A stretch of DNA of 64,000 nt from Alphaproteobacteria bacterium (GTDB lineage: Bacteria; Pseudomonadota; Alphaproteobacteria; Rhizobiales; Rhizobiaceae), in contig JANSYK010000002.1 in assembly GCA_024742485.1 (NCBI GenBank), positions 1,850,885 to 1,914,884 of the forward strand. Direction: 5' to 3'. This document shows, in pieces, positions 52,695 to 63,859 of the stretch (positions are counted from its first letter, which is position 1; each line of letters opens with the position of its first letter). The translations under genes and the position numbers were made by a program. The notes below the pieces were generated by a model. The model saw nothing but the letters and a program-made list of their open reading frames with translations. It was not told the origin of the DNA and made no database searches.

Positions 52695-53558
52695 ATGTCG
52701 ACATTATGGCAAGCGATAAGAGGTATTTCGCTGTTTATTGTTGCTTCGTTAGCATCCAATGCGCGCGCTGATGAACTCGATCCTCGCACATTTGAAAATA
52801 TTCATAGCAGTCAGTATGCCCAATTCTCCCATTGGTCAGCGGTCATCGAATATCCCGATCGTTTGCAGGTTGAGTATGCTGTATGTAACCTCTCTCACAA
52901 TGATGGCCTCATTTTTGAGTGGGTAGAACCCAATATTACTGTTGGTGACGGCGGCAGACTTCCGGGTGGGAAATGCTATATTCTGAAGAGGGAAATTACG
53001 TCCGTCGAACATGGCCGCAATTCGACTATCAGATTTACACAGGCAAGTCGTCGCCACACGGCGCCCGCTCACCTGCCGAGTCTTCCTCTGTCTCTGGGAA
53101 ATCTGCCATCATTTATCTCTAATCAACTCAGGACGTTCATCAAGCCGCCTGCGTCAGGGGCGACACTGGCGGATTTCAACAACATTGAAATACGCAGGGA
53201 CGGTTCGGTCGAGTACAGGATCACGTGGTATCCGCCGACCGTTACCGTTGCCCTTTCGGGTGGTGTGTTTTCAGAGGAAGCAAGGGCGCCGGCGGTGGAA
53301 GGCCTGCAGGAAGCGGGCCTGAGCACCCAGATTTCAACGTTGGGTGACTATCTTGCTGATTCTGACACAAGCTACCTCGATGAAGAAAGACTGGCTGCCG
53401 ATGCAGTGTTCTTGACCAACAGTGACCGCCTCAACAGATCTTTCCGTGTCACTGTACCGCGAGAAACTTTCGGGATCGGAAACGCCAGCGTGACGCTTAT
53501 CGACGGTGAAACCAGGACAATGATTACCGACTTCCAGATCAGCACCTACACACCATGA
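52695..53558 (+). CDS. Hypothetical secreted protein
   Basis: 287 residues from the ATG at 52695 (GGGGG upstream). A Sec signal peptide of about 24 residues ends SNARA. The mature part is beta-rich in appearance with two cysteines (VCNLS and GKCYI) that could pair. No family is recognised. It overlaps the next gene (ATGA), so the two probably work together in the envelope. Confidence 0.65.
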   Translation: MSTLWQAIRGISLFIVASLASNARADELDPRTFENIHSSQYAQFSHWSAVIEYPDRLQVEYAVCNLSHNDGLIFEWVEPNITVGDGGRLPGGKCYILKREITSVEHGRNSTIRFTQASRRHTAPAHLPSLPLSLGNLPSFISNQLRTFIKPPASGATLADFNNIEIRRDGSVEYRITWYPPTVTVALSGGVFSEEARAPAVEGLQEAGLSTQISTLGDYLADSDTSYLDEERLAADAVFLTNSDRLNRSFRVTVPRETFGIGNASVTLIDGETRTMITDFQISTYTP

Positions 53559-54001
53559 CGAGCCCAGGTTCCAGTGAAGACCGCGGTAAGGGCGGGCTTG
53601 CAAGATGGTTCGGGCGGATTGGATGGACTGTCGGTTTTTTGTTTTCCCTGGTGCTCCCGCAGATGTTTGCCCCTCTCAATCCTACGCTCCCGTTTCGATT
53701 TGGTGCGGTTTTTTCGGCAATCGCTGGCTTCACCATCATGTATGAAATTGTTCGCAGGACAGGAATGATCACACGGACGCTATCAATCGTCTGCGCGCTC
53801 TTCGTCACCATCATAGCCGGAGGTTGGTATAGAACCCTTCTGTTTGCCGTCGAAAACACAACGCCTTCAAAACCGGTCGAATGGTTCGAACTCTTGCTGT
53901 TTTGCACTACATTCTTCTGCGCAGCAGCAGTGCTGGCTTACGCGTATTTTGGAGGTGCCCGCTGGTTGCTTCAGCGGTTTGGAAAATTCACGGTTTCCTG
54001 A
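53555..54001 (+). CDS. Hypothetical membrane protein
   Basis: 148 residues with about four hydrophobic segments (near 23-42, 46-66, 72-92, 108-132) and a short polar N-terminus. No family is recognised. It is translationally coupled to the secreted protein upstream. Confidence 0.65.
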   Translation: MTSPGSSEDRGKGGLARWFGRIGWTVGFLFSLVLPQMFAPLNPTLPFRFGAVFSAIAGFTIMYEIVRRTGMITRTLSIVCALFVTIIAGGWYRTLLFAVENTTPSKPVEWFELLLFCTTFFCAAAVLAYAYFGGARWLLQRFGKFTVS

Positions 54002-54146
54002 AACATAATCTGACAGGCGACGATCACCATAAAGGCCGATCAGGAGCATGGGTCGGATATCCATGGTGGCGTCCGACTCTCGTCACCTCAAATGCGCTGT
54101 ACGCCAAGGGGCTTTGCTCTTGAGAATGAATGAAACATGGAAAGTT

Positions 54147-54220
54147 TGGCTGGGGAACCTGGATTCGAACCAGGACTAACGGAGTCAGAGTCCGTGGGTC
54201 TACCGTTAACCTATTCCCCA
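54147..54220 (-). tRNA. tRNA-Gln (anticodon CTG), CCA encoded
   Basis: The minus strand begins TGGGGAATAGG and ends with CCA at 54147-54149. The acceptor stem TGGGGAA pairs with TTCCCCA, the T-arm reads GGTTCGAATCC, and the anticodon stem ACGGA/TCCGT holds the loop CTCTGAC with anticodon CTG. Its 3' end faces the polysaccharide and modification regions. Confidence 0.95.
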
Positions 54221-54425
54221 GCAACACCGTGTCGGCGCGGCGGCGTTATAGTCAATATCATAGCGTGATGCAAACACCGTTGCAAAAATAATCTGGTGGC
54301 CGCAATCGCCGCCCCGAAAAACAGTTTGTCGATTGACAACACCGCTGTTACTGTTTCTGCAACCTAGGTTCGAGAAGTGCCAGCAGCGGCCCCCGAGGGC
54401 AAGCGCGGCACCGCAGGATACTAAA

Positions 54426-56069
54426 GTGACTGACCCCGCAGATGGCGCGAAAGCGACCGATAACGGGGCGCCGCAAACTGGCAGTTCGGCATTGCAAAGA
54501 CCGCATGACGGTCGGCCGGCCGAAAGCGCAAAGGGGCAGAAGGCTTCCGGCGCAAATGGTTTTGATGGGTCCGAACGCCCAATAGGGACGCAGGACCGGC
54601 GCTCTGATACCAGCAAGACACCGGTCGCGCCTGCGTCGGGCGCAGATGATGATGTGCCGCACCGCCATGCAGGGAAAAAGCGCCGCCGCCGCCGGTCCAG
54701 GCGGGGCAAGAAGCGGTCAGCCGATCACTATTTCGGCCAGAAAACCGCCACGGGGTCCGGACAAGCGGGTGGCGAGCCGCAAGGATCAAATCCAGATACC
54801 CGGCCAGATACCCGGTCAGATACCAGGCCAGATACCAGGATTGACGCTCCAGCATCGCTCAATGGCAGCACCGGACCAGCCGAGGCGCGCGGCAGCAAAC
54901 CTGCGGATGGTCGCCAGCCCGACCGAGGCCGCGCGGGAAAACCGAAAGGTCGAAAAAACTGGAAACAGCGCCGCGACCGGGCGAATGCACCACTTTACGC
55001 AGCCCTTGATCTGGGCACGAACAATTGCCGCCTGCTGATCGCACTGCCGACGCGCCCGGGCCAGTTTCGGGTCATCGATGCGTTTTCACGGATCGTTCGG
55101 CTGGGAGAGGGTCTCGGCGCAACAGGGCGCCTGTCAGACGGCGCGATGGATCGCGCGGTGGATGCGCTGAAAGTCTGCGCCGCAAAGCTTGAAAACCGCA
55201 CAGTTCGCCGCCACCGCCTGATTGCGACGGAAGCTTGCCGGTCAGCCGGCAATGGCGCGGAATTCCTGGACCGCGTAAAAAACGAGACCGGTCTCGACCT
55301 CGAGATCGTCGACCGGGAAACGGAAGCCCGGCTGGCCGTGTCTGGCTGTTCTTCGCTTGTCGGACGCGAAACAACCGGTGTCGTTCTCTTTGATATTGGC
55401 GGGGGATCGTCGGAAATCGCGGCAATTGATCTCTCCGGCAGCCGTTCCAACCGCCTGGCCAATCATATCAGCGCCTGGACCTCGCTTCCCGTCGGTGTCG
55501 TTACCTTGTCCGAACGCCATGGCGGGCGTGAGGTGTCGCAGCGGATCTTTGCCGACATGGTGGATGAGGTCGCCGGTCTGCTTGACCAGTTTGCCTGTCC
55601 CGATATCCCGGGGTGCGGCGATCCAGCCGCCGAGGGAAGCTTCCATCTTCTCGGTACATCGGGGACCGTCACCACGCTGGCGGGCGTTCATCTTGAACTC
55701 CCCCGATACGACCGCCGGCAAGTGGACGGGCTGTGGCTGAGCAGCAGTGAAGTCGACCGTATGACGGAAAAAATCCTGTCCTGGGACTTTCACGCCCGAT
55801 CCTCCAATCCCTGCATCGGCGCCGACCGTGCGGACCTGGTGCTGGCGGGCTGCGCAATCCTCGAGGCCATTCGCCGCCGTTGGCCCTCGGAACGATTGAG
55901 GGTTGCCGACCGCGGTCTGCGCGAGGGTCTGTTGACCGAGATGATGGCGGCTGATGGCATCTGGCGCCGGGGCCGCGGCCGCCGGCCCTTTGCAAAACGC
56001 AAGCCGGGCTTCAACAACCCGTCGCCACAAGGCAACACGCCGACTGGTCACAAAGGAAGCGGACAATGA
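54426..56069 (+). CDS. Ppx/GppA phosphatase family protein with long basic N-terminal extension
   Basis: 547 residues from a GTG at 54426 with AGGA upstream; the frame is open from 54333 but with no ribosome-binding site. The Ppx/GppA core begins near [16 protein letters not shown] and contains [13 protein letters not shown] and [15 protein letters not shown]; it hydrolyses polyphosphate or pppGpp. The first 190 residues are low-complexity: a very basic [20 protein letters not shown] stretch and four PDTR-type repeats. The basic region may bind RNA or polyphosphate. It overlaps rlmE (ATGA), as in related alphaproteobacteria. Confidence 0.88.
   Translation: MTDPADGAKATDNGAPQTGSSALQRPHDGRPAESAKGQKASGANGFDGSERPIGTQDRRSDTSKTPVAPASGADDDVPHRHAGKKRRRRRSRRGKKRSADHYFGQKTATGSGQAGGEPQGSNPDTRPDTRSDTRPDTRIDAPASLNGSTGPAEARGSKPADGRQPDRGRAGKPKGRKNWKQRRDRANAPLYAALDLGTNNCRLLIALPTRPGQFRVIDAFSRIVRLGEGLGATGRLSDGAMDRAVDALKVCAAKLENRTVRRHRLIATEACRSAGNGAEFLDRVKNETGLDLEIVDRETEARLAVSGCSSLVGRETTGVVLFDIGGGSSEIAAIDLSGSRSNRLANHISAWTSLPVGVVTLSERHGGREVSQRIFADMVDEVAGLLDQFACPDIPGCGDPAAEGSFHLLGTSGTVTTLAGVHLELPRYDRRQVDGLWLSSSEVDRMTEKILSWDFHARSSNPCIGADRADLVLAGCAILEAIRRRWPSERLRVADRGLREGLLTEMMAADGIWRRGRGRRPFAKRKPGFNNPSPQGNTPTGHKGSGQ
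54792..54839 (+). repeat. 12-bp tandem repeat, four copies, coding for PDTR units
   Basis: Four 12-bp units of the type CCAGATACCCGG run head to tail inside the phosphatase gene and encode Pro/Ser-Asp-Thr-Arg. Copy number may vary by slippage without a frameshift. Confidence 0.85.
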
Positions 56070-56773
56070 ACCGTCCAACCGGCGGCAACAGGACCGGGCG
56101 CAAGCTCGGCCAACGGGTCCGCAAGCGCGGCAAGATCAAGGCCTCGTCCCGCCGTTGGCTCGAGCGGCATCTGAACGACCCCTATGTGCAGCGCGCCCAA
56201 CTCGAAGGCTACCGGTCCCGGGCCGCATTCAAGCTCCTTGAAATCGATGAAAAGCATCGCATTCTGAAAGGCGCCAAACGCATAGTGGATCTGGGATCGG
56301 CCCCGGGCAGCTGGTCGCAGATTGCAGCCAAGGTCACCGGATCGACCGATGATGCGCCCACGGTCTCGGCCATCGATTTTCTCGAAATGGATCCGTTGCC
56401 GGGCGTCGCGTTTCTGCAGATGGATTTCCTTGATGATGCGGCACCGGATGCGTTGATCGAAGCCTGTGGCGGCGCGCCGGATGTGGTGCTGTCGGATATG
56501 GCCGCGCCGACAACCGGACACAAGCGAACCGACCATCTGCGCACCATGCATCTTTGCGAGGTCGCCGCCTGGTTTGCGGTCGACGTGCTCAACCCCGGCG
56601 GCCACTTTCTGGCAAAGACCTTCCAGGGCGGTGCGGAAGCGGATCTGCTGACCATGCTGAAGAAAAACTTCAGCTCGATCATCCATATCAAACCACCGGC
56701 ATCGCGGGCCGAATCGGTCGAAATGTATCTGCTTGCCAAGGGCTTCAAGGGGAAGTCGGAAAAGGTGGATTGA
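56066..56773 (+). CDS. rlmE: 23S rRNA (uridine-2'-O-)-methyltransferase RlmE (FtsJ)
   Basis: 235 residues. The RlmE K-D-K-E tetrad is visible: Lys in [11 protein letters not shown], Asp in VVLSDMAAP, Lys in [12 protein letters not shown] and Glu in [16 protein letters not shown]; motif I is [12 protein letters not shown]. It methylates U2552 of 23S rRNA late in 50S assembly. The basic N-terminus ([15 protein letters not shown]) is normal for the alphaproteobacterial form. Confidence 0.95.
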   Translation: MNRPTGGNRTGRKLGQRVRKRGKIKASSRRWLERHLNDPYVQRAQLEGYRSRAAFKLLEIDEKHRILKGAKRIVDLGSAPGSWSQIAAKVTGSTDDAPTVSAIDFLEMDPLPGVAFLQMDFLDDAAPDALIEACGGAPDVVLSDMAAPTTGHKRTDHLRTMHLCEVAAWFAVDVLNPGGHFLAKTFQGGAEADLLTMLKKNFSSIIHIKPPASRAESVEMYLLAKGFKGKSEKVD

Positions 56774-56962
56774 TCGCCGAATGGACTGATACAGAGGCGA
56801 AATTCGGCATTCACAGCCATTGTGAACACTGCAGCGTTTTTTTATTTTCCTTCCTGCCACATCCATGTTACCTGCCGATGCCAACTTCTGAATCAGCACG
56901 TGATTTGCAACGGAACCGTCCAGCAACGGCCCGTCGCAATCCTTATCCGACGGAGATTGGCA
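56774..56962 (+). promoter_or_regulatory. Promoter region of guaB
   Basis: 189 bases between rlmE and guaB. A frame is open through it from 56822 but the sequence has no homology to IMPDH. An A/T-rich stretch near 56835-56855 may be the promoter; no distinct boxes or operator are clear. Confidence 0.3.
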
Positions 56963-58465
56963 ATGGCGCACATAATTGAATCGGCAACGGGGCAGGAAGC
57001 CCTGACCTTCGACGATGTTTTGCTGCAGCCGGGCCATTCGACCGTATTGCCCGGACAAACCAAAATAACCACGCGCATCGCCGACGGCATCGATCTGAAT
57101 TTGCCGATCATCTCGTCGGCCATGGATACTGTGACCGAGGGGCGGCTGGCCATCGCCATGGCGCAGGCCGGCGGCATTGGCGTGATCCACCGAAACCTGT
57201 CACCCGAAGAACAGGCTGAAGAGGTCCGTCAGGTCAAGAAGTTCGAATCGGGCATGGTCGTCAATCCGGTGACGATCGGGCCCGAGGCGACGCTGGCCGA
57301 TGCTCATAATTTGATGAAAACGCACGGCATTTCCGGAATACCCGTGGTCGAAAACGGTGGGTCCGGTGGTTTCAACACCGGTCGCCTGATCGGCATTCTG
57401 ACCAATCGTGACGTGCGCTTTGCCTCCGATCCGCAACAGAAAATCCACGAGTTGATGACCGCCGAGGGCCTTGTCACGGTCAATGAAAATGTCGAGCAGC
57501 ACGAAGCCAAGAAACTGCTGCACCGCCACCGGATCGAAAAACTGCTGGTGGTCGATCCCGAAGGTCAGTGCGTTGGTCTGATAACGGTCAAGGACATTGA
57601 AAAGTCACAGCTCAATCCGCACGCCGCGAAAGACCTTCAGGGCCGCTTGCGGGTCGCTGCGGCAACCAGTGTCGGCGATGATGGCTTTGAGCGCGCCGAG
57701 CGGCTGATCGATGCGGGCATTGACATGCTGGTCGTCGATACTGCGCATGGCCATTCGCAGGGGGTTCTCGACGCTGTGGCAAGGGTCAAGAAACTGTCCA
57801 ACTCCGTGCGCATCATGGCCGGCAATGTCGCCACGGCCGATGGTACCAAGGCACTGATCGATGCAGGCGCCGATGCCATCAAGGTCGGCATCGGTCCGGG
57901 CTCCATCTGTACGACGCGCATTGTTGCCGGTGTCGGCGTGCCGCAGCTCTCGGCGATCATGAGCGCCGTCGAGGCCGCCCAGGCGCACGATGTTCCGGTG
58001 ATTGCCGATGGTGGCATCAAGTTTTCGGGTGATGTGGCCAAGGCAATCGCCGCCGGCGCCTCGGCAGTGATGGTCGGATCCCTGCTTGCCGGTACGGATG
58101 AAAGCCCTGGCGAGGTCTATCTCTATCAGGGTCGCTCATTCAAGGCCTATCGCGGCATGGGGTCGGTCGGCGCCATGGCGCGCGGTTCGGCGGACCGCTA
58201 TTTCCAGGCGGAAGTACGCGATACGCTGAAACTTGTGCCGGAAGGCATTGAAGGGCAGGTCCCCTACAAGGGCCCTGTCGCCGCAGTCCTCCATCAGCTG
58301 GGCGGTGGCCTTCGGGCGGCGATGGGCTATGTCGGCGCGGCCAATCTGGATGAAATGCATGAGCGCGCCCGTTTCGTGCGGATTTCCGGCGCAGGATTGC
58401 GCGAAAGTCACACTCATGATGTGACGATCACCCGTGAAAGCCCGAATTATCCGGGCGCCGTTTAG
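56963..58465 (+). CDS. guaB: IMP dehydrogenase
   Basis: 500 residues, the usual length. [13 protein letters not shown] at the start, two CBS domains around 95-210, the catalytic loop GPGSICTTR with its Cys, and [13 protein letters not shown]. It oxidises IMP to XMP, the first step of GMP synthesis, finished by guaA at the right end of the window. The ATG at 56963 has GGAGA six bases upstream. Confidence 0.97.
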   Translation: MAHIIESATGQEALTFDDVLLQPGHSTVLPGQTKITTRIADGIDLNLPIISSAMDTVTEGRLAIAMAQAGGIGVIHRNLSPEEQAEEVRQVKKFESGMVVNPVTIGPEATLADAHNLMKTHGISGIPVVENGGSGGFNTGRLIGILTNRDVRFASDPQQKIHELMTAEGLVTVNENVEQHEAKKLLHRHRIEKLLVVDPEGQCVGLITVKDIEKSQLNPHAAKDLQGRLRVAAATSVGDDGFERAERLIDAGIDMLVVDTAHGHSQGVLDAVARVKKLSNSVRIMAGNVATADGTKALIDAGADAIKVGIGPGSICTTRIVAGVGVPQLSAIMSAVEAAQAHDVPVIADGGIKFSGDVAKAIAAGASAVMVGSLLAGTDESPGEVYLYQGRSFKAYRGMGSVGAMARGSADRYFQAEVRDTLKLVPEGIEGQVPYKGPVAAVLHQLGGGLRAAMGYVGAANLDEMHERARFVRISGAGLRESHTHDVTITRESPNYPGAV

Positions 58466-58587
58466 CGTTGTTCCTGCAATCGGGGCTTGAAAGTCAAAGA
58501 TCGCCGTGTCACTTTCGGGGCGGAATTCGCAAAGAGGAGCACTCCAGCAGTGATCAAGGGTCACCGGTAAGACCGGCAACGGACACG

Positions 58588-58605
58588 GCTTCCGATATCG
58601 GAAGC
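58588..58605. promoter_or_regulatory. Perfect 18-bp palindrome, candidate operator
   Basis: GCTTCCGATATCGGAAGC reads the same on both strands and lies 28 bp before the start of the RibD-like reductase gene. Just upstream CCGGTAAGACCGG forms a second small dyad. This suggests a dimeric repressor or activator site; no regulator is adjacent. Confidence 0.5.
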
Positions 58606-58633
58606 ACCCAAAAACCCTTGCTATGGAGTTCCC

Positions 58634-59170
58634 ATGCGAACCATTCACTACGACGTTGCGACGTCGCTCAACGGCTATATTGCCGGCCCCGATGAAGACA
58701 TCTCCGGATTTCCGGCGGAAGGCGACCATGTCGAGGCCTATCTCGGGCGTCTGGCAGGCTTTGACACTGTGCTCATGGGGCGCAGAACCTACGAATTCGG
58801 ATTTCGTTTCGGTCTGCAACCTGGCCAGCGGGCCTATCCCCACATGCAGCATTTTGTCTTTTCCCGGACTCTGGAATTGCCAACCGACAGCGATGTCGAC
58901 ATCGTTCGGGACGATTGGATAAATCGGATCAAGCAGCTGAAGATGGCCGCCGGTGGCGACATCTATCTGTGTGGCGGTGGCCAATTCGCCGGCCTATTGC
59001 TGTCCAATGGTCTTGTCGATCGGCTGCACCTGAAGGTGGCGCCCATTCTGCTGCCTGGTGGGGTCAAACTGTGCGAACACCTGGATTGCAGGTTGGAGCT
59101 GGTGGCTGTCTCGACAGTGCCACACGGTTCCGGCGTCGTCACGATGGAATATGCGTTGAAGGCGGCGTAG
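58634..59170 (+). CDS. Dihydrofolate reductase family (RibD C-terminal-like) protein
   Basis: 178 residues with the start IHYDVATSLNGYIAGPDEDI, VLMGRRTYEFG and IYLCGGGQFAGLLLSNGLVDRL, typical of the stand-alone RibD-C/DHFR-fold reductases. These use NADPH; substrates are mostly unknown. It stands alone between guaB and the MAPEG gene. Confidence 0.88.
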   Translation: MRTIHYDVATSLNGYIAGPDEDISGFPAEGDHVEAYLGRLAGFDTVLMGRRTYEFGFRFGLQPGQRAYPHMQHFVFSRTLELPTDSDVDIVRDDWINRIKQLKMAAGGDIYLCGGGQFAGLLLSNGLVDRLHLKVAPILLPGGVKLCEHLDCRLELVAVSTVPHGSGVVTMEYALKAA

Positions 59171-59325
59171 TTCCAGACTTCATCGAACGGTCCGCCGCCG
59201 GAACTTGATCCGGCGGCAGGCAGGCCGGCGGACCGACATCAGGAAATTGCCGCCGATGAGATCGCATCCGGTTCCAACCGTCGCAAACTTGCATTAACGT
59301 CGCTGCCAAAACCACGGGGTATCTC

Positions 59326-59736
59326 ATGAGCAACACTGCAATTTTCTGGCCTTTGATCGTCCAGACCGCTCTGGTCTACACAATCTATGTCATCATGTCC
59401 CGGCGCCGATTTGCCTCCATCCGCAGCGGTGAGGCGCAGGCCTCGGATTTCCGGGTCCCGCAAATCGAACCGGAAGGAAGTTCAACGGTTGTCCGCAATC
59501 TCGTCAACCAGTTCGAATTGCCCTTTTTGTTCTATGCGGTCTGCCTTGCCCTCTACATGGTCAATGGTGTGAATGATGCGACCATACTCCTGGCTTGGGC
59601 TTTTGTGATCAGTCGGATTCTGCATTCCTGGGTCCACATTACCAGCAACCGGATCCGTCATCGGCGCCCGCTCTTCATCGTTGGTTTCCTGATCAACGGG
59701 ATCCTCTGGCTGTGGCTTGCCTGGAAACTGATCTGA
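59326..59736 (+). CDS. MAPEG family membrane protein
   Basis: 136 residues with four membrane segments and the bacterial MAPEG pattern: NQFELPFLFYAVCLALY after the first loop and AWAFVISRILHSWVHIT. Relatives conjugate glutathione or act on lipid peroxides. Its place near guaB, rsmB and guaA is common in Hyphomicrobiales. Confidence 0.88.
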   Translation: MSNTAIFWPLIVQTALVYTIYVIMSRRRFASIRSGEAQASDFRVPQIEPEGSSTVVRNLVNQFELPFLFYAVCLALYMVNGVNDATILLAWAFVISRILHSWVHITSNRIRHRRPLFIVGFLINGILWLWLAWKLI

Positions 59737-59859
59737 CTGCTTCGGATCGACAAAGCTGCAACCGGCTTTCCTTTGTGGCCCAGCCGCGATATGGCTCGCG
59801 CGGCGCATGACGCCGGGGGCGAGATCGAAACGGCCTCGCCACATTGGGAGGAAAACAGC

Positions 59860-61155
59860 ATGCGGCTTGGCGGTCGAATGGCAGCAGCAATCGAAGTGCT
59901 CGAGACGATCGGTCGGCAAAAACGGCCCGTCAACGAAGTCCTGAAAGACTGGGGATCGTCGCACCGCTTTGCCGGATCGGGCGACCGGGCAGCGATTGGC
60001 GGACTGGTCTACGACGCGCTGCGCAAGAAACTGTCCCATGCCTATCTGATGGATGATGACAGCCCGGCATCGCTGGTCCATGCCACGCTGTTTCGCCAGT
60101 GGGGTATGGATGCTAACCGGCTTCAGGAACAGCTGAGCGGCGACAGGTTCGCACCTGAAGCTTTGCCCCCATCAAACTTGAAAGCCTTTCAGACACGACG
60201 GCTCAAGGACGCCCCGCAGCACGTGCAGGCGGACATTCCGGAGTGGATCGAGTTCGCATTTGAGGAAAATTTTGGCGATGACTGGATCGACGAGGCGCGC
60301 GGCTTCGCGGAACGGCCGCCGCTGGACCTGCGCGTCAACACGTTGAAGGCTGATCGCGGCAAGGTGCGGAAGGCACTCGCCCGCAACGGTGCGGTGCCAA
60401 CAACGATTGCCAATTTCGGGTTGCGGATCGCGCCGGGTGATGGTCCCGCGCGGCTCCCCAACATCACCAGTGAGCCCGCCTTCGCGAAAGGCTGGTTCGA
60501 GATTCAGGATGAGGGCAGCCAGATTGCGTCCGAACTGATTTATGCCCGTCCCGGCGAGCAGGTTCTGGACTATTGCGCCGGTGGTGGCGGCAAGACCCTG
60601 GCACTGTGCGCCATGATGGAAAACAAGGGGCAGGTTCATGCCTGGGACATCGATCGCACGCGACTGTCACCCATATTTGAGCGTCTCAAACGCGCCGGAA
60701 CCCGCAATGTTCAGGTCCACGAAGCCGATGCGGATCTCGGCCCGTTGATCGGCCGGATGGACCGGGTGGTAATCGATGCACCGTGCTCCGGCACCGGAAC
60801 CTGGCGGCGTCGCCCGGAGACCAAGTGGAAGCTCACCCAGAAAAACCTGGAGGAACGGCTGACCCAGCAGCAGGAGGTGCTGGCCTCTGCTGCGGCCTAT
60901 GTGCGCCCGGGCGGATTTCTGATCTACATCACCTGTTCCGTACTGCCGCAGGAAAATGAGGCACAGATTTACGGCTTCTGCGAAGACGATGGCGATTTCG
61001 AATTGGTTTCTGCCGGAGAGGTCTGGCAGGATCTGTTCGGCGCCGACAAACCACAGCCATGGTCGGCCGACATGAAGACCATCACCATGACGCCGGCCTC
61101 CACCGGCACCGATGGCTTCTTTTTTGCGGTCATGCAACGCCGGCCGGAAGGATAG
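59860..61155 (+). CDS. RsmB/NOL1/NOP2/sun family rRNA cytosine-C5-methyltransferase
   Basis: 431 residues from the ATG at 59860 (GGGAGGAAA upstream). The SAM site reads VLDYCAGGGGKTLALCA, VIDAPCSGTGTWRRRPETKW has one conserved Cys and YITCSVLPQENE the nucleophilic Cys. An N-terminal NusB-like helical region precedes it (RPVNEVLKDWGSSHRFAGSGDRAAI). It probably forms m5C in 16S rRNA. Confidence 0.92.
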   Translation: MRLGGRMAAAIEVLETIGRQKRPVNEVLKDWGSSHRFAGSGDRAAIGGLVYDALRKKLSHAYLMDDDSPASLVHATLFRQWGMDANRLQEQLSGDRFAPEALPPSNLKAFQTRRLKDAPQHVQADIPEWIEFAFEENFGDDWIDEARGFAERPPLDLRVNTLKADRGKVRKALARNGAVPTTIANFGLRIAPGDGPARLPNITSEPAFAKGWFEIQDEGSQIASELIYARPGEQVLDYCAGGGGKTLALCAMMENKGQVHAWDIDRTRLSPIFERLKRAGTRNVQVHEADADLGPLIGRMDRVVIDAPCSGTGTWRRRPETKWKLTQKNLEERLTQQQEVLASAAAYVRPGGFLIYITCSVLPQENEAQIYGFCEDDGDFELVSAGEVWQDLFGADKPQPWSADMKTITMTPASTGTDGFFFAVMQRRPEG

Positions 61156-61158
61156 GCC

Positions 61159-61617
61159 ATGACGAAACTGATTCCCCAGGATCCGGATTTCGAAGCGCGA
61201 ACAATCGGCAGTTTTGATCGCCAGGCGGTGATGGCCACGCTTGGAGTTCGCATGATCAGCGTTGCTGCCGGACATGTCGAGATGGAAATGGACTATCGGT
61301 CTGATCTGACCCAGCAGCACGGGTTCCTGCATGCCGGTATCGTGTCGACGGCGCTCGACTCGGCCTGTGGTTACGCAGCCTATTCTCTCATGCCGGCAGA
61401 GGCGAGCATCCTGACCATTGAATTCAAGATCAATCTCCTGGCGCCGGCAAGCGGTGAGCGTTTCATTTTTCGTGCCGAGGTAACCAAGCCTGGACGCACC
61501 ATTTCCGTCGCCGATGGCCGCGCCTATGCAATCGGACCCGACGGTGAAGAAAAACTGATCGCGACCATGACCGGCACCTTGATGTCCATGCTTGACCGGA
61601 AGGGAATTGAAGGATGA
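61159..61617 (+). CDS. PaaI family hotdog thioesterase
   Basis: 152 residues of hotdog fold; QQHGFLHAGIVSTALDSACGYAA carries the HGG-like and Asp catalytic region, and a strand LTIEFKINLLAPA follows. It hydrolyses small acyl-CoA thioesters. It starts three bases after the methyltransferase stop and overlaps the nucleosidase gene. Confidence 0.9.
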   Translation: MTKLIPQDPDFEARTIGSFDRQAVMATLGVRMISVAAGHVEMEMDYRSDLTQQHGFLHAGIVSTALDSACGYAAYSLMPAEASILTIEFKINLLAPASGERFIFRAEVTKPGRTISVADGRAYAIGPDGEEKLIATMTGTLMSMLDRKGIEG

Positions 61618-62246
61618 AAAACCTCCTGAAACAGATGGGAGGACGGCAGGTTCTCTTTGTCATGGCTGCCGATCAGGAATACGGCGCTGCCCTGCAATCC
61701 CGGTTCAAACCGCTCATCACCGGGGTCGGCCCGGTCGAAGCCGCGGTCCAATTGGCCGCTGCGCTCGGCGCGTTGGACGCGGATCGACCCGATCTCATTG
61801 TTTCGCTGGGTTCCGCCGGCTCGCGCGATCTGGAACAGACCAAAATCTACCAGGTCGCGTCCGTGTCCTATCGTGACATGGATGCCTCCGCGCTTGGTTT
61901 CGAAAAAGGCGCAACCCCCTTCCTCGATATGCCCGTGACCCTCGATATGCCCTTTCGGATCGACGGCCTGCCGGCGGCGTCGCTCTCGACGGGGGCAAAC
62001 ATCGTGTCGGGCAACAGCTATGACGACATCGATGCCGACATGGTGGACATGGAGACCTTCGCGGTGATGCGGGTCTGCCAGCATTACAATATTCCGCTCG
62101 TGGGTCTGCGGGGCATTTCAGATGGGCGCGATGAATTGCGCCGTATCGGTGACTGGACGGAGTACCTTCACGTCATCGATGAAAACCTGGCTGAAGCGGT
62201 CGATCGGCTCGACCAGGCGATAATTGATGGTGAGATCATGCGGTGA
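61614..62246 (+). CDS. 5'-methylthioadenosine/S-adenosylhomocysteine nucleosidase-type protein
   Basis: 210 residues of nucleoside-phosphorylase fold: ITGVGPVEAAVQLAAALG, VSLGSAGSRDL, VDMETFAVMRVC (purine/ribose-binding Glu) and LRGISDGRDEL (catalytic Asp). It releases adenine from SAH/MTA, recycling the by-product of methyltransferases. It overlaps the thioesterase gene (ATGA). Confidence 0.87.
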   Translation: MKNLLKQMGGRQVLFVMAADQEYGAALQSRFKPLITGVGPVEAAVQLAAALGALDADRPDLIVSLGSAGSRDLEQTKIYQVASVSYRDMDASALGFEKGATPFLDMPVTLDMPFRIDGLPAASLSTGANIVSGNSYDDIDADMVDMETFAVMRVCQHYNIPLVGLRGISDGRDELRRIGDWTEYLHVIDENLAEAVDRLDQAIIDGEIMR

Positions 62247-62295
62247 GCGCCTGACGGTGCTTGCGTGACGGCAAAGGAATCACTAAAGCCTTTTC

Positions 62296-63858
<1,563 letters not shown>

Positions 63859-63859
63859 G

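Noticed and set aside
54147..54220. tRNA-Gln as a proven island attachment site
   Set aside because: No integrase gene and no second copy of the tRNA 3' end was found in the window, so it is kept only as a low-interest idea.
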